A stretch of 64,000 nucleotides of DNA, taken from contig OX387612.1 in NCBI GenBank assembly GCA_947568835.1, forward strand, positions 2,356,001 to 2,420,000, given 5' to 3'. Origin of the DNA: Protonemura montana (taxonomy: Eukaryota > Arthropoda > Insecta > Plecoptera > Nemouridae). Shown here in pieces: positions 1-12,100 of the stretch. The notes under the pieces are model-generated. The model ran no database searches and was not told where the DNA came from. It saw only the letters and a program-made list of their open reading frames with translations. A program made the translations under genes and the position numbers. Positions within the stretch are counted from its first letter, which is position 1. Each line of letters begins with the position of its first letter.

Positions 1-143
1 AGACTCTGGAGCTGAAACAGCGTCAGTGGCAGCCAAACGAGTGAGTTCTGTGACAAGTCTATCCTGGTGATTGCGTGAAGAGCGACCGTCGGGTGCCGTG
101 GATTCAGACGAAGTCGAGGGTTCACCGTCAACGCAGCCTCGAC
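1..143 (-). CDS. Lrrk: Lrrk exon 13, first leucine-rich repeat, truncated by the window edge
   Basis: From acceptor ctgtccag it encodes VEAALTVNPRLRLNPRHPTV, ALHA, then ITRIDLSQNSLVWLPLTLFQ and LQSL. ITRIDLSQNSLVWLP fits the LxxLxLSxNxLxxLP pattern of an LRR. The exon continues left of base 1. Confidence 0.78.
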
Positions 144-3100
144 CTGGACAGCGAGACAAGCATATGATGGTTTTTATACTCATGTCCACTTGATTTATCC
201 TTAGCACTAGTTTTAACAAAAACTATTTGAACTGGGTTTTGAATGCTAAGTAAAGGACAACTAAATTTTTCCAACGTTTCGCAACATATACTAGTTACTT
301 CTTCAAGGGTTTGAGCGAAGTAACTAGTATATGTTGTGAAACGTCAGAAAATTCAGTAGCTCTTTACTCAGCATTCAAAACCCAGTTCAAATAGTTTTTC
401 TTAAAGCGTATATTTATTAATTTATTTAGCTGTAATATACATGTGATACAGTTTAAAATTTTTTGTAAAGGTCTAATCATTATAATAATCATAAAGCAAC
501 ACTTTATAATCATATGGCAAAATCACCAATCGTATACATTTCTTTAGTTACAAAAAATTGTTTAAGCCTTGTCTTAAAATCTAAAAATATCTAAAAATTT
601 CTGAAATCATCATCTGAACAACCAGATTCAACCAAGCACTAGCTTAAACGCGCTAAATAAGGGAATTATAATAAAGTTGCCCAAAAAAGATTGCATAAAA
701 TTGGAGTTACTCGAGATTGACAGGTTGTGACGTGATATAGCGTCACTAGAATCAGAGTGACTGTGAGTATTCACAGCCTCTTGGTTTCAATCCTTGGAGA
801 TCTGTCATTCTCATCAAATACAATAGAATCCTTTCAAAAAAAATGTGTCAAAGTAGCTCAATTGGTTAGAGCAACACCCGCGACAGGTGGAGATCAGGGT
901 CCAAGTAGCTCAATTGGTTAGAACAACACCCGTGACAGGTGGAGATCGGGGTCCAAGTAGCTCAATTGGTTAGAGCAACACCCGCGACAGGTGGAGATCG
1001 GGGTCCAAGTAGCTCAATTGGTTAGAGCAACACCCGTGACAGGTGGAGATCGGGGTCCAAGTAGCTCAATTGGTTAGAGCAACACCCGCGACAGGTGGAG
1101 ATCGGGGTCCAAGTAGCTCAATTGGTTAGAGCAACACCCGTGACAGGTGGAGATCGGGGTCCAAGTAGCTCAATTGGTTAGAGCAACACCCGCGGCAGGT
1201 GGAGATCGGGGTCCAAGTAGCTCAATTGGTTAGAGCAACACCCGCGACAGGTTGAGATCGGGGTCCAAGTAGCTCAATTGGTTAGAGCAACACTCGTGAC
1301 AGGTGGAGATCGGGTTCCAAGTAGCTCAATTGGTTAGAGTAACACTCGTGACAGGTGGAGATTGGGGTCCAAGTAGCCCAATTGGATAGAGTAACACTCG
1401 TGACAGGTGGAGATCTGGGTCCAAGTAGCTCAATTGGTTAGAGTAACACTCGTGACAGGTGGAGATCGGGGTTCAAGTAGCTCAATTGGTTAGAGCAACA
1501 CCCACGACAGGTGAAGATCGGGGTCCAAGTAGCTCAATTGGTTAGAGCAACACCCGCGGCAGGTGGAGATCGGGGTCCAAGTAGCTCAATTGGTTAGAGC
1601 AACACCCGTGACAGGTGGAGATCGGGGTCCAAGTAGCTCAATTGGTTAGAGCAACACCCGTGACAGGTGAAGATTGGGGTCCAAGTAGCTCAATTGGTTA
1701 GAGCAACACCCGTGACAGGTGGAGATCGGGGTCCAAGTAGCTCAATTGGTTAGAGCAACACCCGTGACAGGTGGAGATCGGGGTCCTAGTAGCTCAATTG
1801 GTTAGAGAAACACTCGTGACAGGTGGAGATCGGGGTCCAAGTAGCTCAATTGGTTAGAGCAACACTTGTGACAGGTGGAAATCAGGGTCCAAGTAGCTCA
1901 ATTGGTTAGGGAAACACTCGTGACAGGTGGAGATTGGGGTCCAAGTAGCTCAATTGGTTAGAGCAACAGTTGTGACAGGTGGAGATCAGGGTCCAAGTAG
2001 GTCAATTGGTTAGAGCAACACTCGTGACAGGTGGAGATTGGGGTCCAAGTAGATCAATTGGTTAGAGCAACACCCGCGACAGGTGGAGATCGGGGTCCAA
2101 GTAGCTCAATTGGTTAGAGCAACACCCACGACAGGTGAAGATCGGTGTTCGAGTCCCCGTTTGGACATCAATTTTCGAGAGGTAATTAGTGTTCCTGATA
2201 ATAAAATACCCCACACATTGCAAGCGTTTGCAATTTAAATCAGTTTTAAAGTCGTTTGATTGGCTGGAACCTGTTTGTTATAATTTTATTTAGCTTGGTA
2301 CAGCTATTCTATATATATACATTTTTTAACATAAATATTCAACTAATATTTCCTTTTCAAATGTTTACCTACACAATTCTTTCTTAAAATGTAATATTGA
2401 TTTTGTATTTCTAATTATGCTTCCTAACCATTGTTCCTAATAACAAAGCAACGGCCAACTCACCAGCCACTGCTGCCTGATCTGGGACAGTTGGCAGCGC
2501 TGGTTGTGCCAGTTGATCATTGTGGGTGTGTTGGGGAACAAACTGCTGTACGTGAGACCGGCATTCAGGGCAAGCTGCGAGAAAACTCCTTCTTCCGGCA
2601 TCGCAGCCTTGTTTAACTTCAAGTCAGGGTCAACGTACGCCTGGAAAACAACAACCATCGTATCATCACCCTTCATCATCAACCCTATCAGCACCCAGAG
2701 CAACAGTCGCCTGAATTTTAATTTCGATATTTCTCGTAGGTTAACTCGCTTTTGAGACTTTTCATGCTCAAAAAATCTCTATCAATGTTTACCTCAACAA
2801 TTGATAAACACGTAACGATATTAAAAAGCGAATAACCTACGAGAAATATCGAAATTAAATTTCATAAGACAGTGGCTCCACTTAACGTGATGTTCCGGTA
2901 CTCTGCATTTTTGTCGGTAAGGCAGTCATTTGGCGGCCATCTTTCACGCAGAGACTGTAACATTGACGTTGTTTCTCTATCTATAACCTACACTCAACGG
3001 TAACACTAATAATAACTGAATATGTATAATAATAGTAGTAATATAAGAATAATAGCATTGTATTATATTACTAATATTTATATATATATATAAATACTTT

Positions 3101-6100
3101 TAAAGTTAATATTATTAATATAGCTCCTTACCATGTACCATTCAATTCAATGCTATTTTCTTTATTTTGTAAAATACATATACTCAGGAGGTGAAATAAT
3201 ATAATGTAAATAGAGTACCTACCTACAAAAAAGACGATATTCAATATTTGTTTTGGCAGGACTAGGTCGCTGCCCCATTGATCTTCCAGAGAACCTTACC
3301 ATGCACAATCTTACCAATTGTAAGAACAAATAAATATCAAATCAAATCAAAGAAAACACACACCATGATGTACGGAGAAAGAATCCGAGATGTGAAAATA
3401 TTTCCATGCCAAATGAGCTTGCTTGACGTGGAATGACTTGTGTATGAACCGAGACTCATGTGACCTGAACGCAGGGTCAACGACCTACCTTCACCGACAG
3501 GAGCCGAGCGATGAGGAGGTCATCTCGGTTGCTAGCGGCGACCATCAACGCTCTGCACTCGTCGTCACGAGCTCCGTGCTTCAGAAGCAGGTCTACCAAC
3601 CTGACAAACCAAACAACGGTAAAATTAGCAGTCGAACACTGAATTCGTTCGAAAGCTATGTGAATTACTGCTCCACTTGAATGCAAGTGTTTACACACCC
3701 AGAGGGGGAAGACTCGGGCAATTAATAAATGTGAAATTTTTTCTTTTTAAGATTTTTCTGAACACGAGTGATATTTTTTATTGGGTTAAATGAAATTAAA
3801 GATTTAGCTCAAACAGCCTCATCAATAACAGCAAGCATTTCAAGTGTCTGGTATGTAAATCCTTATAAAAGTCCCCAACTCACCCTAGATGTCTCTATGT
3901 CCCTGTATTGCTTTATTCCTATGCCAATGTCGCTATGTCCTTACATGATGCAATGTTGTCCAACTCACCCTATGTCCCTATGCTGCTTAATCCCTACCCC
4001 AATGTCCCTATGATGCTAAATCCCTATGCCAATGTTCTTATCCCAATGTCCCTATGCCAATGTCCCTAAGCCAATGTCCCTATGCCAATGTCCCTATGTC
4101 CATATGCCAATGTCCCTAAGCCAATGTCCCTATGCCAATGTCCCTATGTCCCTATGCCAATGTCCCTAAGCCAATGTCCCTATGCCAATGTCCCTACGCC
4201 AATGTTCCTATGTAAATGTCGCTATGCCAATGTCCCTTTGACCCTATATAGCTTTATTCCTATGTCCCTATTGCTGCTAAATCCCTACCCCAATGTCCCT
4301 ATGAAGCTAAATCCCTATGCCAATGTCGCTATGCCAATGCCCCTATGCCAATGTCCCTATGCCAATGTCCCTATGCCAATGTCCCTATGCCAATGCCCCT
4401 ATGCCAATGTCGCTATGCCAATGTCGCTATGCCAATGTCGCTATGCCAATGTTGCTATGCCAATGTCCCTACGCCAATGTCCCTATGCCAATGCCCCTAT
4501 GCCAATGTCCATATGCCAATGTCCCTAAGCCAATGTCCCTATGCCAATGTTCCTATGTAAATGTCGCTATGCCAATGTCCCTAGGACCCTATATTGCTTT
4601 ATTCCTATGTCCCTATGATGCTAAATCCCTATGCCAATGTCGCTATGTCCCTACATAATGCAATGTTGTCCAACTCACCCTATATCCCTATGTCTGGTTG
4701 CCGGTAGCAATGTACCCGCGGGGGTCTCGTTGCTATCTGCGTTCCTGCTGGCCAAGTTTGGGTCGGCTCCGCTAGAAAGCAAGATGGCGGCCACGTCTCC
4801 GTGACGACCTCGCACGGCCGCGTGCAGAGCAGTCTCGCATCCGTTGCATAATGTGTCCAGACGGAGCGGACTGAGTTGGCATTCGGATGAATCTGTTGGA
4901 AGAAAATACGGACTGGAAACTTGACAACATACTGGTCACAATACAGCGGAAAACTACAAATTTATATCAATTTTGACGAATTTTGATTAAAAATAGGCCT
5001 ATTTAACTTAATTGGTAATTCGCACAGGCCAATTTTCATCAAAATTCCATTACTGCTGTTTAAAATAGCAATTTTCCACTGAATTTTCAAAATATTTGGT
5101 ATATATATGTGCTTGAAAAAGTGAAAAATATGACAATTCTTTTATCCAAAGTTGTTGAAATTGGCCACCCACCTGCGGAGGCTGCATCTCCGAGAGCGCT
5201 GAGGCTAAGTCGGGCCATGATTGCTCCGATCCCACCGGAAATACGTCGACCACGAGTCGGGCTTACTCTCTCGGCCCCGCCCTCACCACGCCTAGAAGCA
5301 ATCAGCGATAGTCAGGTGATATCCCCATAAGGATGGAATATCTGTGCAAGCTTTATCTGTGGTAGTCTTTGCCTCATAAGGATGGAATATCTGTGTAAGC
5401 TTTATCTGTGGTAGTCTTTGCCTCATAAGGATGGAATATCTGTGCAAGCTTCATCTGTGCTAGTCTTTGCCTCATAAGGATGGAATATCTGTGCAAGCTT
5501 CATCTGTGCTAGTCTTTGCCTCATAAGCATGGAATATCTGTGCAAGCTTTATCTGTGCTAGTCTTTGCCTCATAAGGATGGAATATCTGTGCAAGCTTCA
5601 TCTGTGCTAGTCTTTGCCTCATAAGCATGGAATATCTGTGCAAGCTTTATCTGTGCTAGTCTTTGCCTCATAAGGATGGAATATCTGTGCAAGTCTTATC
5701 TGTGCTAGTCTTTGCCTCATAAGGATGGAATATCTGTGCACGCTTTATCTGTGCTAGTCTTTGCCTCTTAAGGATAGAATATCTGTGCAAGCTTTATCTG
5801 TGTTAGTCTTTGCCTCATAAGGATGGAATATCTGTGCAAGCTTTATCTGTGGTAGTCTTTGCCTCAAAAGGATGGAATATCCGTGCAACGCTAGCTGACA
5901 ACTCACCTGGTGGCTCGAACACGGAACTTGAGAAGTGTTTCTGCGGGAGGCAGGCTCCCGAGGAGGCAGGCCACGTAGAGCGCGCTCTGTCCCGTGGCGT
6001 CGCAAGCGTTGATATCGAAGGCCATCGCGTAGTTCCACTCGTCTCGTGGACAGCTGTAATCCAGCAGACGATCGTCATGTTTACATCGATTAAGACGTCA

Positions 6101-9100
6101 CGGAAAACAAAGCCCAGCTCGTGTGATAGCTGATTTAAATTCCAAACGATTTCAATGCGCTGGGTATTTTTTTATTAGGAACACTTATAACCTCACAAAT
6201 ATTGATGTCAAAACAATTCCAATAAATTAAATACACTGCTTGTTGTCTCTGCTTCTTCTTATTTGCATTTCACCAACTGGCCAAACGGTTGGACACCTTT
6301 GGAAACTCTGATCAAGGACCTGGTACTTTTTTTTATTGGCACAGTAATTTTACCGTCATCAAGAATATTGTTGAATATTATATTGTATATACGTATATAT
6401 TGTATATATATTGTATATATATTACTAGCAGAGCACCCGCTGCGTACGCAGCTGCCATGTGTTGGGTGACAGTTAAGAGTGGTGTGTAGATATTGAATTG
6501 ATTTCAACAATATCTCAATACCTAGAAATTGATATTTTTGCCAGCCTTTTCGTAGCGTAGCAACGGAAATTCAGAGCTCAAGGTTGAAATAAAATTTAGA
6601 TTTCCGTTGCTCCGCTACGAATCATTCCGTTGCTACGCGGTACGATTTAGATGGTGAAAAATGTTTTGTTGTCGAACTTTTTCCGTTGATTTTTTTTGTT
6701 AATTTTCAACATTTCACCTGCAAAACCCGATCGAATCACCGTGAAAATGGCACAATAGTGTGTAATCCCGAATAACGAACCGATCTAGCGCAAGCGCCGG
6801 CTTTTTAGACGAAATTTCACGATTTCTATAAAGATGTACAGACGCAAACTAATTCCGCCCCTTGGCAACGGATTAAGGCTTTTATATAAGGTAAACTAGC
6901 AGTACCCGCTGCCTACGGCCGCTTACGATTTTGAGGGAGTGGGCATTTCGGTTTTAATGGGACCACAACCAAAAGTACCATGCAATACCATAAAGTACCC
7001 CCGTTTATTTTGTTTGAAATTTGCCGCTTATGTCATTCGGAGTCACTGCATTGTGGAAACTCTGTGAATTCCAAAGTGACCACGATGACAATTTCGAAAA
7101 CAAACGATGTTGGCTGTCAAAAGATTTCCGTGCATGATTTCTTAAAATATTTCCTAGAGAGTGAAACTTGTGAAATACCTTTTACAATCTGGGCTAGCCA
7201 ATCTTGCTAGCCAAGACACCAACAATATTTCAGTTCTGTCATTTATTTCCCGTCAGTTCTAGAGATTTTGAAAAGAATTTGACATTGACGTTGACATTGA
7301 CATTGACGTTTGAATATCGTGAATGCACTGCCGCAAAGATAAGTTTAAGAAATCGTTCACCCTGCAGTGGTCAAAAATCCAAACAAATGAATGCATCTGT
7401 CACTCTTTTTGCAAACTTATTTCTTTTTCACGTAAAACGAACGTAAATTACAGCGTTTGGGCTCAATTTCTTCAATGACTTTCATAGGCATGCATTAAGA
7501 GTATTACCGAGCTGCTGCGGGTGAGTAAAAGGCAAGTTTTGAATCAAATAAAAATCGAACTGTGAGACATGGCTCCAATTTTCCTAGGCAGGAAATTTCG
7601 AACACAATTATCAATATTTCACCAAAAAAACGCTTTCAAATCACCCTCAAAGTGTCACAATAGTGTTATTGTGTTATACAATATAATTATTACAATAATT
7701 GTGTTACACAATTATAACCCAATTGCACACGTTTTTAATCAAATTTCGCAATTTCCATCAACATGTACAGAAAAAATGTTACCCCAGCCAGCAGCCAGAG
7801 ACAAACTAAAAAGTTGAACATCGCAATTTAAGGCTTTTATATAAGGTTAATTGTATAATTGTTGAAAGAAAATTGTTGAACTTTGCAGCCAAAGTTTCCA
7901 TGCCAAAATTTTTAAAGTTAAATTTAGAGCAGAAACTAGCGTGCAGGGGAACCACTTTCCAAAGAAAAATAAATAAATATAAGTAAAAAAAATACACTCG
8001 TATACAATGCAGCTGAAACTGTGCTCGCCATGCGCTGGTTTAAATGAAAAGAACCAACCTAACCTAACTTAACCTAACCTAACTTAACCTAACCTCACCT
8101 AACCTAACCTAACCTTACCTAACCTAACCTAACCTAACCTAACCTAACCTAACCTAACCTAACCTAACTTAACCTAACCTCACCTAACCTAACCTAACCT
8201 AACCTAACTTAACCTAACCTCACCTAACCTAACCTAACCTAATCTAACCTAACCTAAACTAACCTAACCTAACCTAACCTAATCTAACCTAACTTAAAGT
8301 AACCTAACCTTACCTAACCTAACCTAACCAAACCTAAGCTAACCTAACCTAACCTAACCTTACCTTACCTAACCTAACCTAACCTAACCTAACCTAACCT
8401 AACCTAACCATGTCTACAACGCTGTCTCCCACCTGTACGATCGCAGGAGATGTTCAGGGTACGGGAACGACAGCAGCAGCTGCAAGGTCGAAGCGTGGCC
8501 GTTGATACAGCAAGCGTGAAGCGGCAGCCATTGCTCCACCGTGCTCTGCTCGACCAGCTGCGGGAATTTCTGCGGAGCAATCAAAGAAATACAGGTCACA
8601 TCTGTTGAACAGGCGTAGAGCTTCTCCTAGACCTAGAGCTTGACCTAGAGGTCAGTGCTTTTACCAATTACTTCAAAAATGCTAAAGCATCCTAAATGCA
8701 TTTTTTTAAGCATCACTTCAGGGATAAAAATGCATTAAGGAAGCTTGAACTTGGTAATTGTTATAATTTTAAGTGGTTCTTTTGTTATTGGAAAATTGTC
8801 AGGACTGCTTTAACCCTTGAGAAGTAACGAGTACATGTTACGAAACGTCGGGAAATTTAGTAGCCCTTTACTTAGCATTCAAAACCCAGTTGAAATAGTT
8901 TTTGTTAAAACTAGTGCTAAGTTTAAATCAAGTAGACATGAGTCTAAAAACTAAGACAAACAGCTTTATTGGGCATCAGCCACACTTCTTGGACCAGTCC
9001 TAGAGTTAAAATTATCCACGATGTTAACCAAATTATTAAACTATTATCAGTCACAAAAAGCAATTTAATGTGTGTCATAATGTTTTACATTAAAAATAAC

Positions 9101-12100
9101 TTTATTAAGTTTTCCATGCAGTAATTGACAAATGTTACTGACAGCAGAATTCTAAACGATAACAACTCGACGATAAAAAGAATTTTATATAACTAAACTG
9201 CCATTAAACCCGTGGTATTAAAACACTTCAAGGCCAGAAAGAATCAGTACTGCAAACCCTCTAGTTGTGAGGTTAGGTTACCTGTAGAAGCAGCTCGGCG
9301 ATGTCGGTCCTGCCGTTGTAGCAAGCGATGTAGAGCGGAGAATATCGCGTCACCGGGTGAATCCTGCCGTCTGCGCCGCGCGACAGAAGCAGGCGCACAA
9401 CGTCCTTGAACCCGGCCTCACACGAACTGTGCACAAAGCAAGGAGCGATTTTAAATCAAGTTAAATAATCTTATAATTTAAATGACATGGAAATGACATC
9501 GTGTTGCTAACACTGGTCCTCGTGAGATCACCAAAGTTAAGCAACACTACCCTGAGTCGGGTATTGGATGGGTGACCAACATACACATGACCAGTTCTGT
9601 TCGGGAGAGAGGTTGGAGGGATGAAAGTTAAGCAACACTGCGCTGAGTCAGGTATTGGATGGGTGACCATCACACACATGACCAGTTCTGTTCGGGAGAA
9701 AGGTTGGAGGGATGAAAGTTAAGCAACACTACGCTGAGTCAGGTATTGGATGGGTGACCATCATACACATGACCAGTTCTGTTCGGGAGAGAGGTTGGAG
9801 GGATGAAAGTTAGTACAGCAACTTCACTCGCCTTGCTTATCAACCTCTCGACAGCATGGATTTGTGGAGGAATCCTGTTGTTCGCGTTGTACCGTCCTTC
9901 GGAAAGGTCGTTAAGCCGGCATCGGGTTTCCCCTCCTCCCTTCTATGCTACATTAGGTTCATCATCATCCTCATCATCATCCACTCATTCACCGACACCA
10001 TTAGACCAGTGCCGCATGGCTAGATGTCAAAATAGTGCTAAGTTAAATACCACAAATAAATAAATAATAAATAATGTTATTACGAACAATGATATCTTGC
10101 GAATTGAACAACGTGAGCTGCACGCTAGACTAGGTGAGAAACTTCCGTCAAACTGATTCAGTGACAGTGTTAGGTTATGTCTGGGTTATTTCTAGGTTAT
10201 GTTCCGTGTCTACCTGAACAGTATTGTGTTGCTTCCTGCTGGCGCCATGTTGGCGACGAGCTCGGCCTCGGCTCCCAACGCGTCCAGCGCGACCTTGGCG
10301 CCGGCAGCGTCGCCATGGAGACAGAGTTCGCGCAGCGCGGCGTGGCGTGCGTTGCGTTCGCGCACCCGCTCATCTAATGGACAATCAACTTTCTAAACTT
10401 TTGGCAAAATTGGTTCAAAATTTATTGTTTTTTGGACAATTTCTTAGTTAAATTTGTAAAACACAGCAAAAGCTCATCTAAATTGGGCAAAATTGGTTCA
10501 AAATTTGCAGAATTTGATTGATTTTTTTTTTCATATATGTAAAAACACACTCAAAAGACCACAAAATTTGTCAATATTTAAAAAAACTCGTTAAAATTGT
10601 TTGAAAACCGAAGCAGTTTGTAAAATTGCATGTATATGATGGTTTTTAGACTCATGTCTACTTGATTTAAACTTAGCACTAGTTTTATCAAAAACTATTT
10701 CAACTGGGTTTTGAATGCTAAGTAAACTAGGTAATTGTTATAATTTTGTGTGGTTCTTTTGTTATCGGAAAATTGTCAGGACTGCTCTTACCCTTGATAA
10801 AGTAACAGGTACAAGTTACGAAACGTTGGGAAATTTAGTTGTTCTTCACTTAGCATTGAAAACCCAGTTGAAATAGTTTTTCTAGATTACATTTATAATT
10901 TATTATTACTTATATTTCCTATCAAGTCAACTATCAATTGATCGCTCTTTCAAAACATACGATTGACTGGGAAAAAGACAAGGAAATCAACGTTCGGCAA
11001 ACGAAAAACAAACAAAAGTGATCGACCTTCTGTGACATCGTCGCAGAAATAGAGACAAGCGTCGAACGCAGACTCAGTGCCGAGTTTTGTTTTCCCGAAC
11101 AAAAGTCGAATCTTCTTCATGCTCCAACGTTACGTCGCCGTGGTTACGTCGCCGTGGTTACGCCGCCGTGGTTACGTCGCCGTGGTTACGTCGCCGTGGT
11201 TACGTCGCCGTGGTTACGTCGCCGTGGTTACGTCGCCGTGGTTACGTCGCCGTGGTTACGTCGCCGTGGTTTTGCCGCCGTGGTTTTGCCGCCGTGGTTT
11301 TGTCGCCGTGGTTACGTCGCCGTGGTTACGTCGCCGTGGTTACGTCGCCGTGGTTACGTCGCCGTGGTTACGTCGCCGTGGTTACGTCGCCGTGGTTACG
11401 TCGCCGTGGTTACGTCGCCGTGGTTACGCCGCCGTGGTTACGTTGCCGTGGTTACGCCGCCGTGGTTACGTCGCCGTGGTTACGTTGCCGTGGTTACGCC
11501 GCCGTGGTTACGTCGCCGTGGTTACGCCGCCGTGGTTACGTTGCCGTGGTTACGCCGCCGTGGTTACGTCGCCGTGGTTACGTTGCCGTGGTTACGCCGC
11601 CGTGGTTACGTCGCCGTGGTTACGTCGCCGTGGTTACGTCGCCGTGGTTACGTCGCCGTGGTTACGTTGCCGTGGTCACATGCTTTCACATTAGATTTTA
11701 GATTTTATCACCCATAATTTTTCTTCTATTGTCTTTAATAATTTTTACCTAAATTTATCTTATTATTATTATTTTTAATTATCGACGAGCTCAAATCTTG
11801 TAAACACTTCGAATAACTGTGCTAACAAGCAAAATAAACAAATAGACATCGCAACTCTAACCAAACAATTTCTTAGCAATGTCAAGATTTTGATCTAAGA
11901 TATAATGAGCTATGTCTTTGATTGCTTTTGTAAATAATTGAATTATATCTTGGACCAAGAGGTATCCAGATACCTTAGATTCGCTGATGGAATTAACCGT
12001 AAAAAATAAATCATTGAACTCGACAAAATTAGCAACATTAAAGTAAAAGAAACTGTGAAACAAGTGAAATTGCCGCTTGCTTTTCTACGACTTCAAAGCA

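Noticed and set aside
849-2148. CRISPR array
   Set aside because: There are no variable spacers; whole units are near-identical, and the context is eukaryotic.
849-2160. Cluster of functional tRNA genes
   Set aside because: Units lack the T arm. The complete heads have G at the usual U33 site and SINE leaders and tails, so they are tRNA-derived elements.
8048-8408. Chromosome end
   Set aside because: The telomere-like block lies within a gene with exons on both sides.
11077-11717. Three overlapping frames of about 190-205 codons with WLRRRGYVAVV text
   Set aside because: A 14-bp repeat reads the same peptide in all three frames. No start context, splice or homology evidence.
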